Shown here in pieces: positions 15,767-25,235 of a stretch of DNA of 39,482 nucleotides. The translations under genes were made by a program, and so were the position numbers. Each line of letters opens with the position of its first letter. The stretch's first letter is position 1. The notes beneath the pieces are model-generated. The model was not told the DNA's origin, ran no database searches, and saw only the letters and a list, made by a program, of their open reading frames with translations. This stretch comes from Tumebacillus lacus (GTDB lineage: Bacteria > Bacillota > Bacilli > Tumebacillales > Tumebacillaceae): the NCBI RefSeq assembly GCF_026410385.1, contig NZ_JAPMLT010000019.1, positions 1 to 39,482 of the forward strand. The letters run 5' to 3'.

Positions 15767-18700
15767 TTACGCGCGTGCCGGTTGAGCCGCTTTGATCCGG
15801 CGCTCTTTGCGAGCGGTGCGGAAGTGAAGCAGTTCGTAGATGACCGGCACGATCACCAGCGTGAGCAGGGTCGCGACGGAGAGGCCGCCGATGACGACAA
15901 CAGCCAGGCCTTTGGAGACCAATGCGCCCGTCTCCGCTTCGCCAAAGAGCAACGGCAACATCGCACAGACCGTCGCGACAGCCGTCATGACGATCGGACG
16001 CATCCGCGTGGCGGTCGCTTCCAGCAACGCTTCGCGGATCGGCATCGTCTCCTCGTTTTGCTTGACGCGGTCGAGCAGCACGATGGCGTTGGTGACGACG
16101 ATGCCGATCAGCATCAGCGCCCCGATGGCGACCGTGCTGTCGATGGTGACGCCGGAGAGGATGATGCCGATCATCGCGCCGATGGCAGCCAGCGGCAGCG
16201 TGAACAGGATCGCCAGCGGCGTGCGCAGCGCTTTGAAGGTGATCACCATGATCAGGTAGACGATGCCGATGGAGGCGAGCATCGTAGAGCCGAGCGACGC
16301 CATATCCCCTTCGAAGTCTTCCGCTGAGCCGCCGACTGCGACGGTGACGCCGTCCGGCATGTCTTCTTGCAGTTCAGTCGCTTTTAGTTGGATCGTCTTC
16401 CCGAGCTCCGACAGACGCTTCGGATCGACCGTCGCCGAGACGAGGATGTACTCGTGACCGTCGGTGCGGTAGACGGTGTTCGGTTTGTTCGACTGCGCCA
16501 CATCGGCGACAGCGGAGACCGGGACCGGGCCGGTCTTGCCCATCACTTGCAGGTTTTTGATCTCGTCGACCGAGTCCGGGTTCAGACCGCTGTCGAGCAG
16601 GACGGTCGTGTCTTTGCCTTCGACTTCGATCTGGCCGACCGGCATGTTGTTCAGGAGCATGCCCAGTTGCATCGACAGCTCTTGTGCGGACAGAGCCGCG
16701 TCTTGCTTAGTGCGGATCTCCAGCGCCGGCTTGGTGTCTTTCTGGTTGCTTTCGACTTTGGTCACGCCGTCGAGGGCAGCCAGTTCGTCGATGACCTTCT
16801 CAGAAGAGGTTTTGATCTCGTCAAACTTGTTGCCGCGGATCTCCAGCGTGACGACAGAGCCGCCGCCTGCACTCATCAGATTCTGCGCTTCAGCGGTCAG
16901 TTCCGACGCGCCGAGCTTCGATTTTTGATCGCGGACCCCTTTCAGGAAGGCGTCGACATCCACGTCCGCTTCTTTGTCCATGATCGCCGCCATCGTGACG
17001 GTGGTCGCCGAGCGCACGTCGCCAAATTTGGCTGCGTCGTCGCTGTTGCCCATCAGCGTCCAGTTGTGCTTCACGCCCGGCTGACCGTTGATGTACTTGT
17101 CGAGGTCGAGCGCGCCTTGTTTGACCGTTTCATGCGGCGTGCCGCTCGGGTAGGAGAGCTTGACGTTGATCATGTCTTTGTTTGAAGAGTCGACCGCGCC
17201 TTTGGGCAGCGCGACGTACGCGCCGACCGAGCCGACCAGCAGCAAGACTGCGACCAGCAGCGGCACCCATTTGCGGTTCAAAGACCACTCGACAAACTTG
17301 GTGAAGCGCACCGGTGGTTTGTGCTCCGGGATCTTGGCATTTTTCAAAAGTCCGGCACTCATCACCGGAATGACGGTCAGTGCCACCAAAAGCGATGCCA
17401 GCAAGGAATACGTGATCGTCAGTGCGAACGGATAGAGAAGTTTCGACAAAGAGCCGGACACAAGGCCCATCGGCAGAAACACCGCAACGGTCGTCAAGGT
17501 TGACGACGTGATCGCCGATGCCACCTCACCGGTCGCCGTGATCACGACTTCGCGCGTTTTCTCGCCTTCGGAGAAGCGGCGGTAGATGTTTTCGATGACG
17601 ACGATGGAGTCGTCGACCAGGCGGCCGACGGCGACGGCGACCGCCCCGAGCGTCAAGATGTTTAGCGTGACGCCCGACCAGTCCAGCAACCACAGCGTGA
17701 TCGCCAGCGACAGCGGGATCGAGACGACGGTGATCGCCGTCATGCGGATGTTGCGCAGGAACAACAGGATGACGATGGTGGCGAACAGCGCGCCCATCAG
17801 CACTTCCTTGGTCATCGAGTCGACCGAGCCTGACACCAGCTCTTCTTGGTTGAACGGCGTGTCAAACGACAGCGAGCCTTTGTAGTCTTCGTTCAGTTCG
17901 GCGACGATGGCCCGCACGTCTTCACCGACCTGCACCGCGTTGGCGGTTGAGTTTTTGGAGATCACCACCAGCATCCCGTCCTTGCCGTTGATGCGGGTGA
18001 GGTTTTGCGACGACGAGGCGGTTTCCAGCGTGGCGACGTCTTTCAGTTTGACGTTCGGTGCCAGTTGGAGCTCTTCCAGCGCTTTCAGGCCCTCGACCGC
18101 GCCGACCACTTTCAGGTTGGTCGCTTTGCCGTCCAGCGTCTCTTCACCGACCGCAGCCGTCAGGTTGCGCCCTTGCAGCACGCCGGTGAGCATGTGGATC
18201 GGCAGTTGTGCCTTCGCCAGTTTTTCCTGATCGACTTTGATCGTCACTGTGGACGGCTCTTTGCCGAACAAGGACGCGTTGGAGACCCCTTTCACCCCTT
18301 GCAGTTTCGGGATCACATCGCGCTCGATATCGTCGATGTAGTCCTGAGCGGTGCCTTTTTCAAACATGACCGAGACATCGACGACCGGGATCATCGACGT
18401 GTTCAGCGCCATGATGTTGGGCTTGTTCACGCCCTCCGGCAGACGGATGCCGGACAGCGCCTTTTCCACTTCGCGCTCCGCATCCTTCATCACGACTTTG
18501 GAGTCGAATGTGATGTTGATGCTCGTATATCCGTCTGCTGTCTGAGACGTGACCTTCTTTTTGCCGTTGACCGAAGCCAACGCCTTTTCCATCGGGTCGA
18601 CGACCTGCGACACCAGCGTATCCGCGTCGTATCCCTGTGCGAGCGTCGTCACCATGATATACGGTGCGTCCATCGCCGGGAACATCTCACGCGGCAAGTT

Positions 18701-18793
18701 CTTGTAACTGAGCAGGCCCAGAGCCATCGTCAACACGACGAGGATCAAAAGCGCCGCTTTGTTCGCAAACACCCACTTTGTCAAGCGAACCAT
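15767..18793 (-). CDS. RND-family efflux pump (HAE1/SwrC-like)
   Basis: A 1008-aa inner-membrane proton-driven exporter with the AcrB-like plan: helix 1 near residues 10-30, a large porter domain, helices 2-7 with the proton-relay region (LGAVAVAVGRLVDDSIVVIE), a second porter domain and helices 8-12 (GIVVTNAIVLLD). The opening NLPREMFPAMDAPYIMVTT is typical of Gram-positive SwrC/YerP pumps, which export lipopeptides, bile salts or drugs. No adaptor or outer-membrane partner is adjacent, as usual in Gram-positives. The upstream region carries three ordered direct repeats, so activation by a regulator is likely. It is transcribed toward the DUF3533-like gene. Confidence 0.93.
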   Translation of the reverse strand: MVRLTKWVFANKAALLILVVLTMALGLLSYKNLPREMFPAMDAPYIMVTTLAQGYDADTLVSQVVDPMEKALASVNGKKKVTSQTADGYTSINITFDSKVVMKDAEREVEKALSGIRLPEGVNKPNIMALNTSMIPVVDVSVMFEKGTAQDYIDDIERDVIPKLQGVKGVSNASLFGKEPSTVTIKVDQEKLAKAQLPIHMLTGVLQGRNLTAAVGEETLDGKATNLKVVGAVEGLKALEELQLAPNVKLKDVATLETASSSQNLTRINGKDGMLVVISKNSTANAVQVGEDVRAIVAELNEDYKGSLSFDTPFNQEELVSGSVDSMTKEVLMGALFATIVILLFLRNIRMTAITVVSIPLSLAITLWLLDWSGVTLNILTLGAVAVAVGRLVDDSIVVIENIYRRFSEGEKTREVVITATGEVASAITSSTLTTVAVFLPMGLVSGSLSKLLYPFALTITYSLLASLLVALTVIPVMSAGLLKNAKIPEHKPPVRFTKFVEWSLNRKWVPLLVAVLLLVGSVGAYVALPKGAVDSSNKDMINVKLSYPSGTPHETVKQGALDLDKYINGQPGVKHNWTLMGNSDDAAKFGDVRSATTVTMAAIMDKEADVDVDAFLKGVRDQKSKLGASELTAEAQNLMSAGGGSVVTLEIRGNKFDEIKTSSEKVIDELAALDGVTKVESNQKDTKPALEIRTKQDAALSAQELSMQLGMLLNNMPVGQIEVEGKDTTVLLDSGLNPDSVDEIKNLQVMGKTGPVPVSAVADVAQSNKPNTVYRTDGHEYILVSATVDPKRLSELGKTIQLKATELQEDMPDGVTVAVGGSAEDFEGDMASLGSTMLASIGIVYLIMVITFKALRTPLAILFTLPLAAIGAMIGIILSGVTIDSTVAIGALMLIGIVVTNAIVLLDRVKQNEETMPIREALLEATATRMRPIVMTAVATVCAMLPLLFGEAETGALVSKGLAVVVIGGLSVATLLTLVIVPVIYELLHFRTARKERRIKAAQPARA

Positions 18794-18843
18794 TTTTATA
18801 CCCCCACTCCCACTGCAATTTTTACCAGACCACTCTTACTACG

Positions 18844-18909
18844 AATATAGACGCAAAAAAGTTCCCAAACCCTTCAGTCATATGACCAAAATATGACCGG
18901 GATATGACC
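18844..18909 (-). promoter_or_regulatory. RND promoter region with three ATATGACC repeats at 11-bp pitch
   Basis: ATATGACC occurs at 18880, 18891 and 18902, exactly one helical turn apart. On the minus strand a good -10 (TATATT, 18849-18844) has only a poor -35 (GGGTTT, 18872-18867), and the repeats sit immediately upstream. This is the layout of an activator-dependent promoter bound by tandem protomers, such as OmpR/PhoB-type response regulators. The first repeat also forms the palindrome GTCATATGAC. Confidence 0.65.
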
Positions 18910-18941
18910 ACCCGACTTCCGAACTCCTTCTTTTCCCATAA

Positions 18942-18973
18942 AAGAGGACTGTCGGATGACCGACAGTCCTCTT
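18942..18973 (-). terminator. Terminator of the ATP-grasp gene
   Basis: AAGAGGACTGTCGG and CCGACAGTCCTCTT form a perfect 14-bp stem with loop ATGA; on the minus strand TTATGGG follows, so the T tract is short. Confidence 0.75.
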
Positions 18974-18983
18974 CTGTGACCTG

Positions 18984-19919
18984 TTACAGTTTTTTCAGTT
19001 CTGCTCCGAGGAACTCCGCCACCGCACGCATGCCATAGATGCCGGCCGCCGCTTCCGCATCGGAGTTGTAGTTGGTGTTCGTGTTGATGTCGTACGTGTA
19101 GATCTCGCCCGCCTCGTCACGGATAAACTCGATGCCCGCGACTTGAATGCCGTTCGCGGCGAGCACCTCGGCGTATTTCTCCAGGATCGGCTCGCGGAAT
19201 CCGTCCAGGATCCGGAACTTCGGCTTTTCCTCCACCTGTTCGCCAACCGGGCAGAACAGGTCGCCGATCTGGCACGCATCGGCCGGGCACAGTTCAAAGC
19301 CGTTCGATGTGTCGACCTGCACCGCATACAGGAACTGGCCGCCGACAAACTCGCAGCGGGTGATGAACGGCTGCGGCGCTTTGATATACTGCTGGATCAG
19401 TGTGATGCCGTCGACCGGCTCATCAAAGTCCGGCCCTTCCACATACTCGCACAGCCCCTCGAAGGAATGGAACAGTTGGACACCAAGGCCCTTGCCCGCA
19501 CGGTTGTGCTTAGTGATGAACGACTCGCCTTCAAACTTTTTCGCAGCGGCGAGGATGCCCTCTTTGCCGACCGCCGCAACGGTGCGCGGCGTTTTGACCC
19601 CGTGCGCGTTCAATGCCATGTACTGCGCGACCTTGCTCACTTCCAGTTGCAGAGCGCGAGTGCCGTTGAACACGTTGCGCCCGTGACGCTCCAGCCAGGC
19701 CAATACGCCCGACGTGAACTCCGGCGCATAGCGATGGTCGCGGGTGTGCGACGAGGCGCTCATCCGGGAGTAGAACACCCCTTGCGGCGGTTGCTCGGAC
19801 AGATCGACCGTCCCCTGATCCAGATGCCATTCTTCATAAGGCAGACCAAGAGCGTCCAGTTGCTTGGTCAGGTGCACCGTCCATTCGCTGTTTTCATGCA
19901 GTACATAGATCTTCGCCAT
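18984..19919 (-). CDS. ATP-grasp ligase, RimK-like
   Basis: A 311-aa ATP-grasp protein. The middle part has the glycine-rich ATP-binding loop (ITKHNRAGKGLGVQLF) and an adenine-contact region (IQQYIKAP); the C-terminal AGIEFIRDEAGEIYTYDINT followed by NTNYN carries the metal-binding acidic residues and Asn typical of RimK-type carboxylate-amine ligases. Such enzymes join amino acids to peptides, proteins or cofactors; the partner is unknown. An unrelated secreted protease gene is the nearest upstream neighbour, so context gives no clear help. GAGGCGCAGAG precedes the ATG and a TATAAT promoter lies 42 bp upstream of it. Confidence 0.85.
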   Translation of the reverse strand: MAKIYVLHENSEWTVHLTKQLDALGLPYEEWHLDQGTVDLSEQPPQGVFYSRMSASSHTRDHRYAPEFTSGVLAWLERHGRNVFNGTRALQLEVSKVAQYMALNAHGVKTPRTVAAVGKEGILAAAKKFEGESFITKHNRAGKGLGVQLFHSFEGLCEYVEGPDFDEPVDGITLIQQYIKAPQPFITRCEFVGGQFLYAVQVDTSNGFELCPADACQIGDLFCPVGEQVEEKPKFRILDGFREPILEKYAEVLAANGIQVAGIEFIRDEAGEIYTYDINTNTNYNSDAEAAAGIYGMRAVAEFLGAELKKL

Positions 19920-19960
19920 CTCTCTGCGCCTCTTTCTCTCCGATGATTTTCGATGAGTTG

Positions 19961-19989
19961 ATTATAGCACGCAAGAAAAAACCCGTAAA
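19961..19989 (-). promoter_or_regulatory. Promoter of the ATP-grasp gene
   Basis: On the minus strand TTTACG (19989-19984) and a consensus TATAAT (19966-19961) are separated by 17 bp. Confidence 0.7.
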
Positions 19990-20032
19990 CCCTATTGGTT
20001 TTACTTATTTAATGAGAAAAAGCAAATCACAA

Positions 20033-20065
20033 GAAAAAAGACCCGCTCCTGTAGCGGAGCGAGCC
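20033..20065 (-). terminator. Terminator of the C39-like protease gene
   Basis: On the minus strand GGCTCGCTCC and GGAGCGGGTC pair around GCTACA, with a T6 tract following (A-run at 20034-20039). Confidence 0.8.
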
Positions 20066-20076
20066 TTTGTTTGAGA

Positions 20077-21312
20077 TTACCAGTGACCGTTGCCGGCCGG
20101 CACCGACCACCCTTGCGGATAGATCAGATACACGGTGCCGTTCGAGTTGTCGAGCCACGCTTTTTCCAACTGCACGCGGTCGTACGTGATCGTCACCGCT
20201 TCATCCGATGCGGCGGCCGGGTCGTTCGTCAGCACATTGCCCGCCGCGTCAAAGCCGCGCACGACGAGCAGATGCCCGTCGGTGGAAGAGATCGGCGAGT
20301 TGTCGAGCTCGCCTTTTTTGTAGGCGATCGACGCGATGACCGGCACTCCGGCCGCCGTCCACTTCTCCACCTCGGCAAAGGAGCTCAAGCGCGCCACCTT
20401 GCCGACCAGCCCGAGCGACGACGCGTACGCCGTGTTGTACGGCCAGTTGCCGCCGCCGTCAAAGCGATAGTCCCACACGCCGGCGACCGCTTGGCGAACG
20501 GTCACATCATAGGCCGGGTTGCCGGTGACTCCCGCCCAGTACGACATGACCATCGACGTCGACGTCGGCGAGCACCAGACCGGGCCCCCGTCCGGGAACA
20601 CCATCTGCGAGCGCTTCGGCACATCGAGCGCGCTGGTCAGACCGCCAAACGGCACACTGCCCGGCGCGTCCGTCCCGTTCGAGAACGTCATCGACACGTT
20701 GCGCACCGACGGCGTTTTCGTCGCGTCGGTCGTGAACAGCGTCACGCGTACTTTGACCGCCGTCGCTGCTTGTTTCGCCAGCATCAGCGTGTCGGTGGCG
20801 ACCGTTCCGACCGCGTCGCCTTGCCCGCTGAACGAGTGACGCTTAAACGGCGCATCCCCTTCCAACCACGCTCCGAACGTGTACCACTTCGACCAGACCC
20901 CGTCGACGAGCGCGCTCATCTCCACTTCGGTCCACGTCCCCGGCGGCGTGTTCGCTTGCCACGACGGGATCGCCTCCATAAAATTCACGTCCATCGCTTG
21001 CGTCGTATAGCTGCCGAAGTAGTAGGACGCGCCGTTATATTTCATCGCCGAGTCAAACCCGGTCTGCAACGCTGACGCATTCAGCACCAGACCGGACGCG
21101 CCCGCCATCGTGCCCGCATGCGTCCCCGTCGTAAAGGATGCGATCTCGCGGAACGATTTCGTCGACGCTTCAGACTTTTTGTAAAAATTCAGATTATTAT
21201 CGACAGAATAGCTCCCTTGCGCACCTGCCGCATTTCCTTGCAGCGGAGCGATCAACAGCCCCACGCCGAGCACTACCGCTGTCCACGTTTGCCAACCCGT
21301 CATTTTTTTCAA
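20077..21312 (-). CDS. Secreted C39-like papain-fold peptidase
   Basis: A 411-aa exported protein. It starts at TTG 21312, 9 nt after GGGAGG; the ATG nine bases downstream lies too far from that site. The signal peptide is MTGWQTWTAVVLGVGLLIAP to GNAAG. The N-terminal half (about 40-235) is beta-rich (SGLVLNASALQTGFDSAMKY) and of unknown role. The C-terminal C39-like domain has Cys247 in WCSPTSTSMV, His347 in DGHLLVVRGF and N363/D364 in NDPAA, a plausible triad. Unlike bacteriocin-processing C39 domains it is not fused to an ABC transporter. Its target may be an extracellular peptide or wall protein. Confidence 0.85.
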   Translation of the reverse strand: MKKMTGWQTWTAVVLGVGLLIAPLQGNAAGAQGSYSVDNNLNFYKKSEASTKSFREIASFTTGTHAGTMAGASGLVLNASALQTGFDSAMKYNGASYYFGSYTTQAMDVNFMEAIPSWQANTPPGTWTEVEMSALVDGVWSKWYTFGAWLEGDAPFKRHSFSGQGDAVGTVATDTLMLAKQAATAVKVRVTLFTTDATKTPSVRNVSMTFSNGTDAPGSVPFGGLTSALDVPKRSQMVFPDGGPVWCSPTSTSMVMSYWAGVTGNPAYDVTVRQAVAGVWDYRFDGGGNWPYNTAYASSLGLVGKVARLSSFAEVEKWTAAGVPVIASIAYKKGELDNSPISSTDGHLLVVRGFDAAGNVLTNDPAAASDEAVTITYDRVQLEKAWLDNSNGTVYLIYPQGWSVPAGNGHW

Positions 21313-21430
21313 ACCGAACGTCCTCCCTCTGTTCTGTAGAATGTCCAAGAAAGGAAAATGCAGACGATCCTCAGGAAGTCTGCATTTTTCTCTGAATATT
21401 TTATTTTATTATATACCCTTATACTATAAC

Positions 21431-22495
21431 TTACAATACTGCGATAAAGTATGTCAGCACCGTCAACAAGATCGACGCCGTGCCGAGCACCGCGAGCGGC
21501 CGCAACGCCTTGCTGCGCAGTTCGCGCAAGGAAACGTTCAACCCCATCCCGACCATCGCCATGCTCATCAAAAACGTCGTCGTTTTCGCCACTGCGTCGG
21601 TCGCGATCTGCGGCTCCGGGATCACCGGGCCCCACACGTAGCTGCCAAACACGCTCATCACCAGAAAGCCGACGAGAAACCACGGAAACTCCACCCGGCC
21701 CCGCGCCTCGTCGCCTTTGCCGCGCCGGCGTTGCCAAAGGATCAGCACCAGGCACAAAGGCAACAGCAGAAACACGCGGGAGAGCTTGGCCAGCAAGGCC
21801 ATCCCGAGCGCGTTCGCTCCCAGAGGAGCCCCGGCCAGCGCGACCTGTGCCAACTCGTGCAACGACAACCCGGCCCACACACCGTACTCGGTCGCGCTCA
21901 TCGGCAACAGCGGCCCGACCACCGTGTACAGCACCGCCAGCACCGTGCCGATCAGCGTGATCATGCCCATTGCGACGGCCGTATCCTCTTCCTTCGCCTT
22001 GACGATCGGCGTCACCGCCGCGATGGCCGCCGCCCCGCACACTCCGGTCCCGACCCCGAGCAGCAGCGACAGACCCGTGTCCGCCTTCCACCATTTGGCC
22101 AGCCACATCGTCACCAGCAGGGAGAACACAATCGTCACCGCCGCAAAGCCGAGCAGCCCGAGGCCTTGGGCGAGCACCACGTCGATGTTCAGCTTGAGCC
22201 CGTACAGCACAATCGCCACACGCAGCAGTTTCTTCGAAGAAAACGCGATCCCGTTGCGCAGCGGCTCCGGATACCCGGCCACCTGCCGAAACGCCATCGC
22301 CAGCAGCAGCGAACACGCCATCGGGCCCATGTAGGCAAACCCCGGCACCTTGGACAGCGCAAACCCGAGGACCGCTACCAATCCGGTGAAGACCACCCCG
22401 CCAACAAAATGCAGCCTCGCCGTACCGCTGTCCTGTTGCGCCATCCGGCCTGCCGTACGCGCCGTCTCCTTTGCCGCTTCCGTCCCTCTCTCCAT
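21431..22495 (-). CDS. YeiH-family putative anion (sulfate/sulfite) exporter
   Basis: A 354-aa membrane protein of the YeiH/UPF0324 family, with about ten helices. Typical segments are GPMACSLLLAMAFR, the FSSKKLLRVAIVLYGLKLN stretch, the GVGTGVCGAAAIAAVTPIVK signature and the C-terminal MVGMGLNVSLRELR. Relatives are annotated as putative sulfate exporters on limited evidence. AAGGAGTG precedes the ATG. It lies downstream of the broken SulP gene, separated by a terminator, so it has its own promoter. No LysR regulator gene of the usual kind is adjacent. Confidence 0.88.
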   Translation of the reverse strand: MERGTEAAKETARTAGRMAQQDSGTARLHFVGGVVFTGLVAVLGFALSKVPGFAYMGPMACSLLLAMAFRQVAGYPEPLRNGIAFSSKKLLRVAIVLYGLKLNIDVVLAQGLGLLGFAAVTIVFSLLVTMWLAKWWKADTGLSLLLGVGTGVCGAAAIAAVTPIVKAKEEDTAVAMGMITLIGTVLAVLYTVVGPLLPMSATEYGVWAGLSLHELAQVALAGAPLGANALGMALLAKLSRVFLLLPLCLVLILWQRRRGKGDEARGRVEFPWFLVGFLVMSVFGSYVWGPVIPEPQIATDAVAKTTTFLMSMAMVGMGLNVSLRELRSKALRPLAVLGTASILLTVLTYFIAVL

Positions 22496-22575
22496 GCCGC
22501 CGGCACTCCTTCCCGTTCACACCCTTCTCCTCTCAGAATAGCCGTTTTTAACAAGTTAGTAAAATTTCCACTCGT

Positions 22576-22601
22576 TATAAGTAGCATTAGATCTGCTTAT
22601 A
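22576..22601. promoter_or_regulatory. Inverted repeat upstream of the yeiH-like gene
   Basis: TATAAG (22576-22581) and CTTATA (22596-22601) are 14 bp apart, the spacing of LysR-type binding sites with T-N11-A symmetry. YeiH genes are often LysR-controlled; assignment here is inference. Confidence 0.4.
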
Positions 22602-22603
22602 CT

Positions 22604-22645
22604 AAAAAGACTGGACCATCCGCGACGGGATGTTCCAGTCTTTTT
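22604..22645 (-). terminator. Terminator after the SulP remnant
   Basis: AAAAAGACTGGA and TCCAGTCTTTTT form the base of a stem that continues through CATCC/GGATG; the A-run on the plus strand gives U5 in the minus transcript. Confidence 0.85.
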
Positions 22646-22646
22646 C

Positions 22647-23915
22647 TTACTGCGATCCGCCGCCTGACAGGCCGATGCGGTTGACGAGGGTCTGGCTCTC
22701 TTGATTCAGCCCGACGATCTCGACATGCAGGCCCATGCTCTTGTAGCGGTTGACCACTTTCGCGATCCCCACGACGCCGGAGTGATCCCAGACGTGCGCG
22801 TGGGTAAAGTCGATCACCACATGCTCCTGGTCCTGTTGCGGCGTGAACAGGTCGACAAAGTGATCGTTCGTGCCAAAGAACAACTGCCCTTTGATGCGGT
22901 ACACTTTTTGGTCGTTCACCGTCTCCGCGTCCGCGTGGATGCGGGACGACTTCCACCCAAACACCAACGCGCTGAGCACGACACCGGCCAGCACGCCTTT
23001 GGACAGGTCATGCGTCGCCACGACGATCACCACGGTGACGACCATGACCACCGCATCAGACAGCGGCATTTTGCGGATGTGCCACACCGACTGCCAATCA
23101 AACGTGCCGATTGACACCATGATCATCACCCCGACCAAAGCAGCCATCGGAATGTTGCTGACGATATCACCGAGCACGATGATCAGGAAGAGCAGAAAAG
23201 CGCCCGCCACAAACGTGGACAGTCTGCCTCGTCCGCCGCTTTTCACATTGATCACCGACTGCCCGATCATCGCGCATCCTCCCATGCCGCCGAAAAATCC
23301 GGTGACAAAGTTGGCGATGCCCTGACCGCGCACTTCGCGGTTTTTATCACTTTTCGTATCGGTCATCTCATCGATGATCGACGCCGTCAGCAGGGATTCC
23401 AAGATCCCGACAAACGCCAGCGAAACGGCATACGGCAAAATGATCATAAACGTCTCCACATTCAACGGTACGCTCGGCAGATGGAAGATCGGCAACGCTT
23501 GGGTGATCTGCCCCAAATCCTTGACCGTCCGCACGTCCCAGCCCATGCTGATTGTCACGACAGTGATAATCATGATCGCCACCAGCGCCGACGGCACCGC
23601 CTTCGTCAGGCGCGGGAGCAAGTAGATGATCGCAAGCGTCGCCGCCACCAGCGCATACATCAGCCAGTTCGCTCCCACAAACTGCGGCAGTTGCGCCATG
23701 AAGATCAAGATCGCCAACGCATTGACAAAGCCGATCATGACAGCTGCCGGAATGAACGTCAGGAACCGGCCGACCTTTAACAATCCCAGGATAAATTGAA
23801 TGATACCGGTCAAAACGGTCGCCGCAAACAAGTACTCCAGACCGTGTTCCTTCACCAGCGTCACGAAGAGGAGCGCCATCGCCCCCGTCGCCAGTCCGGT
23901 GGAATACCGAACCAA
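22647..23915 (-). pseudogene. SulP-family anion transporter, body of a split gene lacking its 5' end
   Basis: The 422-codon frame covers SulP from ATGAMALLFVTLVKEHGLEY onward, through the membrane domain to a full C-terminal STAS domain (DFTHAHVWDHSGVVGIAKVV). Family members start about 65 residues earlier with helices 1 and 2, which are missing here. The frame can only begin at a TTG after an in-frame TAG, without a ribosome site. The missing N-terminus lies at 25661-25759 on the same strand, separated by a block with a lectin gene. The gene is therefore interrupted and probably non-functional. Intact relatives carry sulfate, bicarbonate or similar anions. Confidence 0.85.
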
Positions 23916-24005
23916 GGTCGTCGCCTAACGGCAAGGGTGCTTTTTTACCCACTGTCTACTTGACAGGGAATGTTCAAGGCGCAGATGCTTGTCTTTTGTT
24001 TGTCG

Positions 24006-24971
24006 TTATTGAACTGCCTCGAGAGTAAACCAATCGGCACCGTCCGTGCCATATGCCGATTGGGTGTACAAATCGCCAAAGCCTTGGACATAGCCGTTAG
24101 TCGATTTATTTTTAAACCAATAATAACCTGGCGACACCATGATAATCGTCCATTGTTGATCCCAGCCGCCATTCGGATCATATTGTTGCATCAGGTAAGT
24201 CGTGCTGTTGGTTTGCAAGAGAGCCCCTGCCATTTTCCCGGAGTGTCTTGCCCGAATCGTGAAAGTACCCTCAGGACCAAAGGGGACGATCTGCCACATT
24301 TGGTTGTATCCGTTGCGATCATCCGACATCTGAATCTTCATGATATCTTTAGAGGAAGCATACACGTCCCATACTTTCGTCGGGTTGACTTTGCTTTTGA
24401 TCTTGTAATAGCGAGTCGGATCGATGAGGATGCCGCTGCTATTCGGGATCTGTTCGATTTTCCAGAGCTGGCTGTTTATGCCGGCGAGAGACGTCCACTG
24501 ATGGATATTGGCATCGTTGCCTGTGGAGTTTCTTGCCACATCGATGACCTTGCCGGAGTATTTGTTGACGATTTTGTAGACACCGCCATAATCTACGATG
24601 CTCCACTTCTGGTTGTCGCCGCCTACATAGTCCCACTGATGGATGTTTGCGCCATCGTTCCTGGAGGGACCTTCGACATCTGCCACTTTCCCGCTTTTGG
24701 CATTGACGATTTTGTAGTACCCGTCACCGGTCGGTTGAATCTTCCATTGCTGACTCAGCAACCCATAATAGCTCCACTGATGGATGTTTTCCCCTTGGGC
24801 GTTCGACTCAAAGCTGACATCCATCGCCTTCCCGCTGTTTACGTTGATAAACCGATAGCTCGAGTTTGGATCCCACGTCTCGGCGTGCGCAGTGCCCAAA
24901 CCGAACAGCACGGTCAGGCAGAAGAACAGAAATGCGGTTAAACCCTTCCAGACAAATTTATGCTTCTCCAA
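24006..24971 (-). CDS. Secreted ricin-type lectin, two beta-trefoil domains
   Basis: A 321-aa exported carbohydrate-binding protein. It starts at TTG 24971, 7 nt after AAAGGGAG. The signal peptide is FVWKGLTAFLFFCLTVLFGL to GTAHA. The first trefoil (about 35-175) has three clear repeats, each with HQW and QxW motifs (QQW, QKW, QLW) and GK-DV loops that bind sugars. The second (about 180-320) is more diverged (QMW, QQW). No enzyme domain is attached. It is a paralogue of the lectin at 10763-11272. The gene lies inside the split SulP gene, and its lower GC content than its neighbours suggests insertion. Confidence 0.87.
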   Translation of the reverse strand: MEKHKFVWKGLTAFLFFCLTVLFGLGTAHAETWDPNSSYRFINVNSGKAMDVSFESNAQGENIHQWSYYGLLSQQWKIQPTGDGYYKIVNAKSGKVADVEGPSRNDGANIHQWDYVGGDNQKWSIVDYGGVYKIVNKYSGKVIDVARNSTGNDANIHQWTSLAGINSQLWKIEQIPNSSGILIDPTRYYKIKSKVNPTKVWDVYASSKDIMKIQMSDDRNGYNQMWQIVPFGPEGTFTIRARHSGKMAGALLQTNSTTYLMQQYDPNGGWDQQWTIIMVSPGYYWFKNKSTNGYVQGFGDLYTQSAYGTDGADWFTLEAVQ

Positions 24972-25000
24972 AACATCACTCCCTTTCGATTTATGAAACG

Positions 25001-25029
25001 ATGATAACATTCGGATTTATTTTGTACAA
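25001..25029 (-). promoter_or_regulatory. Promoter of the two-domain lectin gene
   Basis: On the minus strand TTGTAC (25029-25024) and TATCAT (25006-25001) are 17 bp apart, in an AT-rich stretch just before the AAAGGGAG site. Confidence 0.6.
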
Positions 25030-25134
25030 GAATATTTCTTATGATATATATTTGAATATATTACTACGATACAACAAACTACTTGATTATAATCAAAATT
25101 TGTTTTATTTAACATTATTATTTTCCCCAACAAC

Positions 25135-25223
25135 GTCAGCCTGACTTCGCCCCGCTCGGACATATTCAATTTCAACCCGTATAGCACGATGGCGACCCGC
25201 AACAATTTTCCGAGCAACAACAC
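25135..25223 (-). pseudogene. Fragment of a second YeiH-family gene
   Basis: On the minus strand the frame reads LLLGKLLRVAIVLYGLKLN and then degrades. This corresponds to SSKKLLRVAIVLYGLKLN in the intact yeiH-like protein at 21431-22495, but the DNA is clearly more diverged than the shard at 11419. Nothing upstream or further downstream of the gene remains. Confidence 0.6.
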
Positions 25224-25235
25224 ACGCCATCCGTC

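Noticed and set aside
23368-23952. Second minus-strand frame of 194 codons overlapping the SulP body
   Set aside because: Out-of-frame shadow; SulP homology is in the other frame.
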